Below, one piece after another: positions 1 through 8,077 of a DNA stretch of 64,000 nt (position 1 is the first letter of the stretch; every line of letters begins with the position of its first letter). Source of the stretch: Selenomonas ruminantium AC2024 (GTDB taxonomy: Bacteria; Bacillota; Negativicutes; Selenomonadales; Selenomonadaceae); the NCBI RefSeq assembly GCF_000687995.1, contig NZ_JIAC01000001.1, positions 2,046,001 through 2,110,000 on the forward strand. The letters run 5' to 3'. Made by a program: the position numbers and the translations under genes. A model generated the notes under the pieces. It was not told the origin of the DNA, ran no database searches, and worked only from the letters and a program-made list of their open reading frames with translations.

Positions 1-609
1 CCAGCTTTTGATTTTTTCGGCTTTAGCCTGCGAAGAGAACAGCTTGCCTGCCTTCCATTCAGCCTTACCCTTAGTCAGCTTCTGCAGATAGTCGGCGCTC
101 GTGCCGATATCACTGCCACCGGAGGTGCAGATGGCGGTCAGTTTCTTCCCCGTGAAATCATAGCTTTCCACGAAGGTATCCATGATGCGCGGTGCCTGTC
201 CCCACCAGATGGGATATGCCAGTACGATGGTATCGTAGTTTGCAATCGGTGCATTCTTATCCGCCAGTTTTGGGCGGGCGCTGTCGTTCTTCTGTTCCAC
301 CGTAGCACGGGTGCTTTCGTCATTATAGTTCAAGTCCTCTTTGCTATAAGGAACTTCCGGACGGATTTCATAGAGGTCAGCATTCAGAGCTTTAGCCGTA
401 TTCTCTGCGAGCGTGCGGGTATTGCCCGTGGCCGAGAAATACGCCACGAGAATCTTGCCTTTAGCCGCAGGTGCCTTGCTGTCTGCCTGTGCCGTAGTCT
501 GCACCGGTGCCGGTGCCGCCTTTTCTGCCGTCTTGCCCGACTCTGTGCCGCAGCCCACCAGACCTAGAACCATCAACACGCCCAAGCAGGCAATCCATAG
601 TTTTCGCAT
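1..609 (-). CDS. Flavodoxin-domain lipoprotein (C-terminus off the window)
   Basis: The frame is open from an ATG at 609 to the window edge (203 codons), so the C-terminus is missing. A GGGGAT ribosome-binding site precedes the ATG. The N-terminus has a hydrophobic stretch ending in a lipobox (LVGC, Cys about residue 20), then an Ala/Pro/Lys-rich linker. A flavodoxin fold follows, with the FMN phosphate-binding motif FSATGNTRTLA and a later PIWWG motif typical of the flavodoxin_4 family. I infer a membrane-anchored, extracytoplasmic-facing FMN protein with a redox role. The electron partner is unknown. Confidence 0.85.
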   Translation of the reverse strand, partial: MRKLWIACLGVLMVLGLVGCGTESGKTAEKAAPAPVQTTAQADSKAPAAKGKILVAYFSATGNTRTLAENTAKALNADLYEIRPEVPYSKEDLNYNDESTRATVEQKNDSARPKLADKNAPIANYDTIVLAYPIWWGQAPRIMDTFVESYDFTGKKLTAICTSGGSDIGTSADYLQKLTKGKAEWKAGKLFSSQAKAEKIKSW

Positions 610-688
610 AATGTTATCCCCTTTCATCACCAATTTCATCGGTTATCATTCTAGCACTTGTAGCAAACTCCAAGTCAAGTATATTCGC

Positions 689-1225
689 TTACAAATTGGC
701 GCCTATTTTATACGCCATCTCGGCAAAGGACGACTTTTCCACCAGACTGCGCGCGCCGCAGCCTGTCGCCCAAACCTGCCCGACATCCTGCCATTCCATG
801 TAGCGCACCAAGGTTTCATAGTGATTGGCCAGTGCCTCCATCGTCCAATCCGCACTGTTATAGGCCGTAGCCATCATAATGGATTTCTTGCCATGCAGTT
901 TTTCCGTCCGCGAATAAAACCTATCCACGATTATCTTTAGCTGTGCCGACATACCAAAGTAATACAGCGGCGTAGTCAGCACGATAAGGTCAGCCGCCAG
1001 CATCTTGGGCATCAGCGTATTTTCGATGGCATCCTTGAACACGCAGGGGCCATCCATGCCGCATTTGTCGCACCCCTGACAAGGATGCGTTTCTTCATGC
1101 GCCGCGTCAAAGGTAAAGACTTCGTGCCCGGCGCTTTTAGCCCCTTCGGTGAACCTGTCTGCCAGATAAATCGAGGTGGACTCATTTTGCGGATGGGGGC
1201 TGCTGGTAATCACCACAATCTTCAT
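689..1225 (-). CDS. Flavodoxin-family NAD(P)H:FMN oxidoreductase
   Basis: The 178-residue protein begins MKIVVITSSPHPQNES, the phosphate-binding start of NADPH-dependent FMN reductases. It carries a CQGCDKCGMDGPCV cysteine cluster and the TTPLYYFGMSAQLK motif of iron-sulfur-flavoprotein-like reductases. A longer reading frame starts at 1312, but the ATG at 1225 directly follows a GGAGGAA ribosome-binding site, so I chose it. The partial flavodoxin lipoprotein lies downstream on the same strand, separated by 79 bp. The likely role is FMN-dependent reduction of a small molecule in the cytoplasm; the substrate cannot be read from sequence. Confidence 0.85.
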   Translation of the reverse strand: MKIVVITSSPHPQNESTSIYLADRFTEGAKSAGHEVFTFDAAHEETHPCQGCDKCGMDGPCVFKDAIENTLMPKMLAADLIVLTTPLYYFGMSAQLKIIVDRFYSRTEKLHGKKSIMMATAYNSADWTMEALANHYETLVRYMEWQDVGQVWATGCGARSLVEKSSFAEMAYKIGANL

Positions 1226-1314
1226 GTTCTTTCCTCCCGAAACACTTCCCGGTACTAATTGGATAGACAGCATTTGCAAAGCATAATCCCCATCTACATA
1301 AGCATAACCCAAGC

Positions 1315-1354
1315 AAAAGGACAGCTGTATCAGAAACGAAACAGCTGTCCTTTT
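1315..1354. terminator. Bidirectional intrinsic terminator
   Basis: A perfect 14-bp stem (AAAAGGACAGCTGT, 1315-1328, paired with 1341-1354) encloses a 12-nt loop and has A/T tracts on both sides. It lies just after the HAD-VanY fusion gene on the minus strand. Confidence 0.85.
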
Positions 1355-1366
1355 GCTATAAAATAT

Positions 1367-3043
1367 TTACTTCATATATTCTTCCATGACCAAGCCCGCA
1401 GCGCTGATTTTTTTCGCTGTCTCCTGGCCAACATAGCGGAAATGCCAGGGCTCATAGCTGTATCCTGTGAGGTTTTCTTTCCCCTGCGGATAACGCAGGA
1501 TGAAACCATATTCCGCCAGCAATGGATGTATCTGCGCAAAAATTTCCTTCTGCGCTATCATTTCGTCGTTATCATCAATAATCTTTCCATCCACGACCAG
1601 ACAGATATCGACAGCCAGCCCCGTGTGATGTTCGGAATACCCCGGAACCGCTACATACTTCTTCACATAATCTGCCCCATACTTTTGGGTAAATTCGGCC
1701 ACGATTTCCTTTTGGCGGGCAACACTTCGATAGACCGAATCCAGTTCAATCTGAATTCCCTTTTGCTTTAGTGCTGTGCGCAGCTGCTCAAAATGCTGAT
1801 AGGTTTCCGGCTCAATCTGGAACTCTTTGCCAAACGAATTCTTTACCGTTATCAACGGCAGTTTTGCCTCATAATCATCTGGCAGCTTATGGGTTTTATT
1901 GACGAAAATCATATAATCTACCGACTTATTCTTGGCTGCAAGGTCTTTTTTCGCAGGAGACGGTGCTGCCGTGCGCTTTATTTTCTCACCATATATCGTC
2001 TTGAAATCATCCCGCATGGAGATGGTGTTCCAGCCGTTTTGCGCGGCAAGCTGCCGGCATTTTTCGGCTTTATCCATATCGCCCAGTTCCCGTGTCTGGT
2101 CATCACAGAGAACAAAGAAGGCAGCGCTTTTGTATTTGTTTCCGCTGATGGCATAATTTAACATACTAGCATCATCTTTGGAATTACCAAAAGCCAACAC
2201 CGGCTGCTTGCCAATTTCTCTGGCGATGGCCGTCACCTTATTCATCTGCAGGTTTTTGTGTTGGAAGCCGCCGCGCACCAAATAATCATCATGACGATAC
2301 ATATATTTTAAACCATCGGTATCCCCCTGATGGGCCGCCAAAATTTCCATATCTGTGCCAATGATGTTTCCTTCCGGAATCGTGAGCATATCCGAAACAA
2401 GCTGGCGCACGAGCTGACGTTCGGAGCCGGAGACAACATACACTGCGAACTTATTGGCCTGCAAGTATTTGATGACTTCGACCATCGGCAGATAAAAGGC
2501 CTCGCCCCAGGCCATATTGCTTAAACCAGTTACGGGCTTTTTCATAAAGTTTTTCACATAAGCATCATATTCCGGTGCCGTCATGCCGCTAAAGACCGAA
2601 GCAAAATGCGGGCTGCTGCTGCCCGGCTTGCTGACAGCAGACTTATCCTTGAGCCACGTCTCCAGCTGCCGCGCAAATTTCGCATCATCCAGCTTAGGTT
2701 TATAGTTCTTGTCATGAAGTGTACGGTCAACAATCAACATTTGCCCCAGATAATAAGGTGCCGTCTCACAGAGAATCGTACCATCCATATCAAACACCGC
2801 TACGCGGTCTTTCTCCGGAATGTAATTTTTACTGTTCTTATTCGTAATGTCCTTCACATAATTGGTCAAAGCCTGATAAGAAGCTGCATCCTTATTCCAA
2901 TACTTAAAATTGCTTCCCATCTGGTTCACAGCTATCTGACTAATCTCTGCACGGCTCGCCGCCTCTGCCCCATAGACAAAACTGCAACATAGCATAGCTG
3001 ACAATGCACCAATCAACAGTTTTTTCTTGAACGATTTCACCAT
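1367..3043 (-). CDS. Exported HAD phosphatase fused to VanY-type D,D-carboxypeptidase
   Basis: The 558-residue protein starts at MVKSFKKK, which follows an AAAGG site; an upstream in-frame ATG at 3082 lacks one. A signal peptide spans residues 1-29. A HAD phosphatase domain follows, with motif I DMDGT near residue 85, a VVSGS motif II and an AFGNSKDD motif IV. After an Ala/Lys/Pro linker near residues 360-380 comes a D-alanyl-D-alanine carboxypeptidase domain with the zinc-ligand motifs SEHHTGLAVD and PWHFRYVG. Each half resembles a stand-alone family. The fusion should act in the periplasm on peptidoglycan stems and a phosphorylated substrate. The phosphatase substrate is unknown. Confidence 0.88.
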   Translation of the reverse strand: MVKSFKKKLLIGALSAMLCCSFVYGAEAASRAEISQIAVNQMGSNFKYWNKDAASYQALTNYVKDITNKNSKNYIPEKDRVAVFDMDGTILCETAPYYLGQMLIVDRTLHDKNYKPKLDDAKFARQLETWLKDKSAVSKPGSSSPHFASVFSGMTAPEYDAYVKNFMKKPVTGLSNMAWGEAFYLPMVEVIKYLQANKFAVYVVSGSERQLVRQLVSDMLTIPEGNIIGTDMEILAAHQGDTDGLKYMYRHDDYLVRGGFQHKNLQMNKVTAIAREIGKQPVLAFGNSKDDASMLNYAISGNKYKSAAFFVLCDDQTRELGDMDKAEKCRQLAAQNGWNTISMRDDFKTIYGEKIKRTAAPSPAKKDLAAKNKSVDYMIFVNKTHKLPDDYEAKLPLITVKNSFGKEFQIEPETYQHFEQLRTALKQKGIQIELDSVYRSVARQKEIVAEFTQKYGADYVKKYVAVPGYSEHHTGLAVDICLVVDGKIIDDNDEMIAQKEIFAQIHPLLAEYGFILRYPQGKENLTGYSYEPWHFRYVGQETAKKISAAGLVMEEYMK

Positions 3044-3197
3044 ATCACGCCTTTCTATTCGTAAAAATACCATTGGTTTCATTCGCTATGATACTTGCTT
3101 TTTCCTTCAACAGATATGGAATTATTAACTGGAACAACTGGTAAAGCGAGCATAAATGGATTATAATTTAGCCATTACGCGACTTACGGAGATGAAC

Positions 3198-4028
3198 ATG
3201 ATGAATCAAAAAAATAACTACCAACTGCTATCCCTCGACATGGACGGAACTTTGCTTAATTCTGCCAAACAGATTCCCTGCGAAACAACGGTGGCTATCC
3301 AAGAGCTGATGAAACGCGGTGTTGAGGTCGTTGTCGGCACGGGACGCGGTCTGGCAGAGCTTGCTGACTACCGCGACGCCTTTCAAGGCATGCACTATGG
3401 CCTGCTGGTAAGCGGCGGCCTGATTTATGACTTTCAGCAGAAAAAACCTTTGACACTGCATGCACTCTCTTTAGAACAGTGCCAGCGTTTATTGGAGGCG
3501 GCCGCTGATGAAGATGCTATGGTACACATCCTTACCGTGCATGATTCTGTCGCCCGTGAGCAGGATATTTTTCATATGGACGATTTTTCTATGCGCGTCT
3601 ATCAGGATATGTATGAACGCATCTGTGACAGACAGGATGATTTAGTCCGTTACGTTCAAGAACACGCCGATGAAATCCTCAAAATCAACCTTTACCATCG
3701 CTCTACGGCATCGCGTGAACGCAGCCGCCAACGCCTTGCAGGTCTTGGCATGAACCTAGTTCTGGCCGAAAAAACGGGGCTGGAAGCCTCTCCTGCAGGC
3801 ATTACCAAAGCCAGCGGACTCAAAGAACTCTGCAAGCTGTTGAATATCCCCCTTGCCGCCACCGTTGCCGTGGGCGATGCTCCGAATGATTTGGAAATCC
3901 TGCAAATAGCCGGACTATCTGCCGCCATGGGAAATGCCACCGACTCCATCAAAGAAATCTGCGATGTTGTCGTAAGCGACAATGACCATAATGGCGTTTT
4001 GGAGGTAATCCGTCGCTACTTTTTATAA
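3198..4028 (+). CDS. Cof-type HAD-IIB hydrolase
   Basis: The protein of about 276 residues opens with LLSLDMDGTLLNS (motif I) and ends with the VAVGDAPNDLEIL and AAMGNATDSIKE motifs diagnostic of Cof-type sugar-phosphate or FMN phosphatases, with a type IIB cap between. The frame is open from 3156, but GGAG at 3188-3191 best serves the tandem ATG codons at 3198 and 3201, so I start there. It is a single gene divergent from the HAD-VanY fusion. The substrate is probably a sugar phosphate or similar small phosphoester, as is usual for the family. Confidence 0.88.
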   Translation: MMNQKNNYQLLSLDMDGTLLNSAKQIPCETTVAIQELMKRGVEVVVGTGRGLAELADYRDAFQGMHYGLLVSGGLIYDFQQKKPLTLHALSLEQCQRLLEAAADEDAMVHILTVHDSVAREQDIFHMDDFSMRVYQDMYERICDRQDDLVRYVQEHADEILKINLYHRSTASRERSRQRLAGLGMNLVLAEKTGLEASPAGITKASGLKELCKLLNIPLAATVAVGDAPNDLEILQIAGLSAAMGNATDSIKEICDVVVSDNDHNGVLEVIRRYFL

Positions 4029-4052
4029 TCCGGCCGGATTCCACGCTTTTTA

Positions 4053-4277
4053 TCAGCAGGAACTGCTTCCCAAAACGGGATGTTTTACCTGTCGCAGGGC
4101 CCGCACGCGGATAAGTCGCAGGGCTTCCGACAAATCTACATCAGAGCGCTGCCCGTTGTTTTCGTAAACACACAGGGGATTTTCCACGCCAATTTCACTG
4201 GCCGGCATATAAACATATTCGCAGGTGTTATTATCTCCGAAGATAACACCTGTTTTTAATTCCGCTATGGCAATCAT
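4053..4277 (-). CDS. Small hypothetical protein coupled to an Rrf2 gene
   Basis: This 74-residue protein has no family I recognise. Its ATG overlaps the stop codon of the upstream Rrf2 gene by four bases (ATGA, 4274-4277), so the two are probably translationally coupled. The sequence has a hydrophobic first third, a central Tyr/Pro segment and a basic helical tail with one terminal Cys. It may be an accessory to the regulator, but nothing in the sequence fixes a function. Confidence 0.6.
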   Translation of the reverse strand: MIAIAELKTGVIFGDNNTCEYVYMPASEIGVENPLCVYENNGQRSDVDLSEALRLIRVRALRQVKHPVLGSSSC

Positions 4278-4717
4278 TTACGTTTCTCCTGTTCTGCTTC
4301 TTTCACTGCGATAGATTCCAACAAATCGGCAAGGGTGACCTTCTTAAAGTCAGCCAGCATATGTTGTCTGACATCTTCAAGCCGTTCCCCTAAAACCCCA
4401 TGAATATTCCGCCCCACAGGACAGGCCGGATTGGGATTCTCCTGAAAATGAAATAAGTCTTCATCTTCTTCCACAGCCTGAAAGACATCCCACAAGGTGA
4501 TGTCTTTCGGGCTTTTTGTAAGTTTTGCCCCACCGACTCCAGCCGCCACTTCCACGAGACCTGCAGCTTTAAGCTGGCCTAATGTCTTGCGGATAATGAC
4601 GGGATTGACATTGACACTGCCTGCCAAAAAAGTAGATGTGGTCTTGTACTCATCCTTGAACCGCTCGATACAAAGCAATATATGCGTTGCTACCGGCAGA
4701 CGAAACGAAAACTGCAT
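4274..4717 (-). CDS. Rrf2 family transcriptional regulator
   Basis: The 147-residue protein has an N-terminal winged helix-turn-helix with the family pattern (LAGSVNVNPVIIRKTLGQLKAAGLVEVAAGVGGAKL) and a short C-terminal region with NPACPVGRNIHGVL. It has one cysteine there rather than the three of Fe-S-binding IscR types, like the YwnA subgroup of Rrf2 proteins. AGGAGG precedes the ATG. It is divergent from a cupin gene across a 218-bp region holding inverted repeats based on CATTGTAA and TTACAATG. I infer that it represses the cupin gene and itself. Confidence 0.88.
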   Translation of the reverse strand: MQFSFRLPVATHILLCIERFKDEYKTTSTFLAGSVNVNPVIIRKTLGQLKAAGLVEVAAGVGGAKLTKSPKDITLWDVFQAVEEDEDLFHFQENPNPACPVGRNIHGVLGERLEDVRQHMLADFKKVTLADLLESIAVKEAEQEKRK

Positions 4718-4861
4718 GAAGGAACCTCCTAAGAACCGTTATTTCTTACTATAATGTTGTAGCTTATCATATTACATCACTTATAAAATGTCAATCTTAC
4801 CTGCTGCTATGCCTTTATGGCTTCCACTGCGAAAACTTTAGAAATTTTTTCATTGTAACCG

Positions 4862-4890
4862 TTGACATTACATCATCGAAATGTTATTAT
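4862..4890 (+). promoter_or_regulatory. Sigma-70-type promoter of the cupin gene
   Basis: A consensus -35 TTGACA (4862-4867) is followed by a 17-bp spacer and TATTAT (4885-4890). The predicted transcription start falls inside the inverted repeat at 4893-4917. Confidence 0.8.
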
Positions 4891-4892
4891 CT

Positions 4893-4917
4893 CATTGTAA
4901 GCGATGTTGTTACAATG
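4893..4917. promoter_or_regulatory. Probable Rrf2 operator
   Basis: A perfect inverted repeat, CATTGTAA (4893-4900) and TTACAATG (4910-4917), has a 9-bp spacer. It sits immediately after the -10 box of the cupin promoter, where a bound repressor would block initiation. An extra CATTGTAA half-site lies at 4851-4858, and a degenerate version (TGTTGTA and ATTACAT) lies at about 4755-4777 next to the Rrf2 gene. Confidence 0.7.
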
Positions 4918-4935
4918 TTTTAGGAGGAATTTAAC

Positions 4936-5292
4936 ATGGCAAATTTTAGCAAAATCAGTGTGGCAAATGATGCAAGAACGGAACTGCATGACAAATTAAA
5001 TCTGACGGGAGCAGAAATCAGCGTCAACAATCTGCCTGCCGGAGCTGGTGTTCCGTTTGTGCACTACCATAAGAAAAATGAGGAAATTTACTTCATCACG
5101 GCTGGCAAAGGCACTGCCGTAATTGACGGACAGACCGTAGAGCTTTCTGCTGATGACTGGCTGCGCATTGCCCCGGCAGCTCGCCGTCAATTCGCAGCAT
5201 CTGCCAATGAGGGCATCAGCTACATCTGCATTCAGGTACGAGAAAATTCTCTGGAAGAATACACCGCTGATGATGCTGGCATTGAACAGTAA
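4936..5292 (+). CDS. Cupin-domain protein
   Basis: The 118-residue single-domain cupin has motif 1 PFVHYHKKNEEIYFITAGKG, with the His/His/Glu metal ligands, and a later motif 2 in which the usual His is weak (RIAPAARRQFAAS). An AGGAGG site precedes the ATG. It is divergently transcribed from an Rrf2 regulator with a promoter-overlapping operator, so its expression is probably switched by a redox, nitrosative or aldehyde signal. Neither an enzymatic nor a binding role can be assigned from sequence. Confidence 0.85.
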   Translation: MANFSKISVANDARTELHDKLNLTGAEISVNNLPAGAGVPFVHYHKKNEEIYFITAGKGTAVIDGQTVELSADDWLRIAPAARRQFAASANEGISYICIQVRENSLEEYTADDAGIEQ

Positions 5293-5304
5293 TTTTTCAT
5301 AAAC

Positions 5305-5355
5305 AAAAGCCATCAATAAGCACAGATTTTACCAATCTGCCTTATTGATGGCTTT
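5305..5355. terminator. Bidirectional terminator between cupin and VOC genes
   Basis: AAAGCCATCAATAAG (ending 5320) pairs perfectly with CTTATTGATGGCTTT (5341-5355). A second small hairpin (AGATT/AATCT) sits in the loop. T-rich sequence follows on the plus side. Confidence 0.85.
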
Positions 5356-5358
5356 ATT

Positions 5359-5742
5359 TTATTTCACTTCGATATCCAATATCTTTTCAATTGCTCCAGG
5401 CTTTTCCTGAAACAGTTCAAGCACGAGCCCATCCGGAAGCTGCACCCATTTTTCCGGCTTGCCCTCCATAGGATGTACTCCTTCATAGGCCAGCATTTCC
5501 TGCAAAGCAGACTTGAAATCCTGCACCACAATGCCCAGATGGTGTCCTCTGCCTGCCGCCGGATTTTCTGGGGCCGCAACCAGCTGTAAGCCTCCTTTCA
5601 GCCACACCTGCTGCAGCACGCCATCCTTTTCCTTCCGCCTTGTCTCAGTCATGCCCAATACATTCTGAAAAAATTTCAGGCTCCACTCAATATCTGCTAC
5701 GGTCACTGCCGCATGTTCCAGATAAGAACACTTATTTCCCAA
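5359..5742 (-). CDS. VOC family (glyoxalase/bleomycin-resistance fold) protein
   Basis: The 127-residue protein has the paired beta-alpha-beta-beta-beta pattern of vicinal-oxygen-chelate proteins: EHAAVTVADIEWSLKFFQNVLG at the start, HHLGIVVQDFKSALQEML in the middle, and a Glu-containing VLELFQ near the end. The first codon is TTG (5740-5742), placed just after an AGGAGGAG site; no better ATG exists upstream. Such proteins bind a divalent metal and act as lyases, isomerases or dioxygenases. The substrate is unknown. Confidence 0.82.
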   Translation of the reverse strand: MGNKCSYLEHAAVTVADIEWSLKFFQNVLGMTETRRKEKDGVLQQVWLKGGLQLVAAPENPAAGRGHHLGIVVQDFKSALQEMLAYEGVHPMEGKPEKWVQLPDGLVLELFQEKPGAIEKILDIEVK

Positions 5743-5811
5743 CCCAATCTCCTCCTCACATTATCGATTACCAAGGATATTCGCCCTCGCCTGACAGTTT
5801 ACCTGCTTTTC

Positions 5812-6387
5812 CTAGCCGAGCAAATTTTGCTGAATGATTCCCAACACTAAACCGGCCGCACCAGTAGCAGCCAAAAGCTTTATCACACCGATTTTTCTGC
5901 GCACAGCTACCAAAGCGACAAGCAGGATGATTACGCCCAGCGGGTCAATGGTGGTCAAGTCTTCCGGCAGAGTTTCCTCATTCCAGAGAGCCAAAACCAC
6001 GAAGCTGATACCAGCGGCGGCAATCAGCGCCACCACGGCGGGACGCAGGCCGTTGAGGATGCCACGGATTGGCCCAATATCGCCATATTTGAAAAAGAGA
6101 TTCGCCAAGACGATTCCCAGAATAAGGGACGGTGTACAGAAGCCTACTGTCGCACAAACAGCACCGGGAATCCCGGCAATTTTCATGCCCGCGAAAGTGG
6201 CGGCGTTAATGCCAATAGGCCCCGGCGTCATCTGGGAAATAGTAAAGATGTCCACAAATTCTCCGAGACTCATCCAGCGATAAGTATCCACAACGGCAGC
6301 CTGAATCAGCGGCATCGAAGCATAGCCGCCGCCCACACAGAAAATGCCGACTTTGGCAAATTCCCAGAATAAGGTCAAATAAATCAT
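5812..6387 (-). CDS. Chromate transporter, short-chain subunit 2
   Basis: The 191-residue CHR-family membrane protein carries the signature FAKVGIFCVGGGYASMPLIQ and the SQMTPGPIGINAATFAG motif. It forms a pair with the preceding CHR gene, separated by 14 bp. Short-chain CHR proteins usually work as heterodimers of two half-size subunits with opposite topology. The family exports chromate, probably exchanging with sulfate, but the native substrate in an anaerobe may be another oxyanion. GGAGGA precedes the ATG. Confidence 0.9.
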   Translation of the reverse strand: MIYLTLFWEFAKVGIFCVGGGYASMPLIQAAVVDTYRWMSLGEFVDIFTISQMTPGPIGINAATFAGMKIAGIPGAVCATVGFCTPSLILGIVLANLFFKYGDIGPIRGILNGLRPAVVALIAAAGISFVVLALWNEETLPEDLTTIDPLGVIILLVALVAVRRKIGVIKLLAATGAAGLVLGIIQQNLLG

Positions 6388-6401
6388 GCGCTTTTTCCTC
6401 C

Positions 6402-6989
6402 TTATTTCCCATACTCCGCACTGCGCAGGAACAGCAAGCCCAGAATTCCGTCAATCACAACCAGCAGCATGATGTTGACCGCAAAAAAGAAATTGGCCAC
6501 AAAAGTTCCCGCAATAATCGCCAAGGGCCAAAGAAGTCTTTTCTTCCACTGCTTCTGCAACAGGTCAATCGCAACATTGACAATCAACGCCGTAGCCCCG
6601 CACTGCATGCCCTTTAAGGCATAGCGTACATAGGGATTGGTGGCAAACCAATCATATGCACAGGAAATAGCGGACAGGGTGATAAGGGGCGGCAGGATGG
6701 TAGCTGATAATGCCGTCAGCGCCCCGCGGATACCGGCCATGCGGTATCCCAGAATGATGGACGCATTAACCGCCACCACGCCGGGCATGGACTGGGCGAT
6801 AGACACCAAATTCAAAGTTTCCTTGTCGTTCAGCCAGCCATATTCGTCCACATACTTAGCCCGCAGCAGCGGAATAATCACAAAGCCTCCGCCTACCGTA
6901 AAGGCACTGATAAGAAAAGTGGATTGAAAGAGCTTCCAATAAAAATTCGGACAGGCAGACGCCATCGATTTCATTTCTTCATGGGACAT
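6402..6989 (-). CDS. Chromate transporter, short-chain subunit 1
   Basis: The 195-residue CHR half-transporter has the motif FLISAFTVGGGFVIIPLL followed by SIAQSMPGVVAVNASIILGYRMAG, the family repeat also seen in its partner. Its ATG directly abuts the stop codon of the upstream LysR gene (TAAATG), so regulator and both subunits form one operon. AGGAGG lies 8 nt upstream, inside the end of the LysR gene. Confidence 0.9.
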   Translation of the reverse strand: MSHEEMKSMASACPNFYWKLFQSTFLISAFTVGGGFVIIPLLRAKYVDEYGWLNDKETLNLVSIAQSMPGVVAVNASIILGYRMAGIRGALTALSATILPPLITLSAISCAYDWFATNPYVRYALKGMQCGATALIVNVAIDLLQKQWKKRLLWPLAIIAGTFVANFFFAVNIMLLVVIDGILGLLFLRSAEYGK

Positions 6990-7898
6990 TTATTGTTCCT
7001 CCTGATTTGTTTCTCCATTTGTTGCAATGTTCATGCCACAAAGCGCCGTCAAAAATTCTTTGCCGATTCTGGAAAGATTCGTATTGCGCCGCCAGACAGC
7101 CGCAATATGCGTTTCTAGTACCGGCTCATCAATAATCTTGATATGAAGCTTACCATGGGCAGCCAGTTCCACGGCCGAAAGTGGCGCAATGCCAATTCCG
7201 AGACCTGCATTGGCCCAAAGGATAGTCGTACGTGCATCATCATTGCGGCAGTATATCTCCGGCTCTATCAGCTTTTGGTCAAAGACATCCTGAAGCAAGT
7301 TCTGGAAGCGCCGATAGATAATCAGCGGGCGCTTGTCGAGTTCTTCTACAGTAATCTTTTCCTGCCTGGGGCACCAGTCCAGCTCAGCTGTCATAACCGC
7401 AGCCATCGGTTCCGTATTCAGGAACTGGCAGTTAAAGGGACTGGTATTGAAGGGCGTGCGCACGATGCCAATTTCAATGATGCCCTTCTCCAGTTCTTCA
7501 ATCAGCTGATATGTATTGGCATCATGAATTTCAAAATGGACGCTGCTGTACTCCCGATGAAATTTCTGCATTCCCGGACTCAGCAAAATGCTGCCGGACG
7601 AAGATATCGTCCCGATTGAAAGCGTTCCCTGCAGGCTTTGATTAAGCTCGTCAATCTCACGGATGGTATTATCTGCCATATCCAAAAGCTGCTGGGCCCG
7701 CCGTGCCAGCAAACGGCCCGGCTCTGTAAGTTCAATGTACTGTGACCCACGTTTGAACAACTGAGTACCCAGTTCCTTTTCCAGCAGCTTCATCTGATGT
7801 GACAACGGCGGCTGTGTCATATTCAGCTTCTTGGCAGCGGCGGTAATCTGCTGCTCATTGACAATGGTCATAAAATAATGCAGCTGTTTCAAATCCAC
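6990..7898 (-). CDS. LysR family regulator of the chromate-transporter operon
   Basis: The 302-residue protein has an N-terminal LysR helix-turn-helix (MDLKQLHYFMTIVNEQQITAAAKKLNMTQPPLSHQ at residues 1-35) and an LTTR effector-binding domain. The start is GTG behind AAAGGAG. Most LysR genes are divergent from their targets, but here the regulator leads the operon, so autoregulation would also control the transporters. Two near-identical AT-rich motifs 30 bp apart lie in its promoter region at 7915-7959. Confidence 0.9.
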   Translation of the reverse strand: MDLKQLHYFMTIVNEQQITAAAKKLNMTQPPLSHQMKLLEKELGTQLFKRGSQYIELTEPGRLLARRAQQLLDMADNTIREIDELNQSLQGTLSIGTISSSGSILLSPGMQKFHREYSSVHFEIHDANTYQLIEELEKGIIEIGIVRTPFNTSPFNCQFLNTEPMAAVMTAELDWCPRQEKITVEELDKRPLIIYRRFQNLLQDVFDQKLIEPEIYCRNDDARTTILWANAGLGIGIAPLSAVELAAHGKLHIKIIDEPVLETHIAAVWRRNTNLSRIGKEFLTALCGMNIATNGETNQEEQ

Positions 7899-7914
7899 TG
7901 TTTTTATCTCCTTT

Positions 7915-7959
7915 ATATATTTTTTATATATTATTTACCGTTAAATATATTTTTTATAT
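7915..7959. promoter_or_regulatory. Direct AT-rich repeats upstream of the LysR operon
   Basis: The 15-bp sequence ATATATTTTTTATAT occurs at 7915 and again at 7945, a phase of 30 bp (about three helical turns). The position just upstream of the LysR start suggests a binding site, but AT-rich promoter DNA can produce such repeats by chance. Confidence 0.4.
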
Positions 7960-8012
7960 CTACAACATCATATCGCTATGGTTTCTATTTTGCAAGTTTT
8001 TCTATAAAAAAA

Positions 8013-8049
8013 TCCCGTTGATCAGTCAAACTTTGACTAGTCAACGGGA
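8013..8049 (-). terminator. Terminator after flavodoxin-family gene
   Basis: TCCCGTTGA (8013-8021) pairs with TCAACGGGA (8041-8049), extended inward by AGTCAAA and TTTGACT. On the minus strand it is followed by a run of seven T. The right arm contains one copy (8034-8043) of the dispersed palindrome TGACNNGTCA. Confidence 0.8.
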
Positions 8050-8077
8050 ATGCAAAGCATTGCCATACATTTAGTAA

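Noticed and set aside
4027-4040. Palindrome AATCCGGCCGGATT at the end of the Cof gene as a terminator
   Set aside because: It has no loop and only a weak T run nearby, and it overlaps the stop codon. The evidence is too thin.
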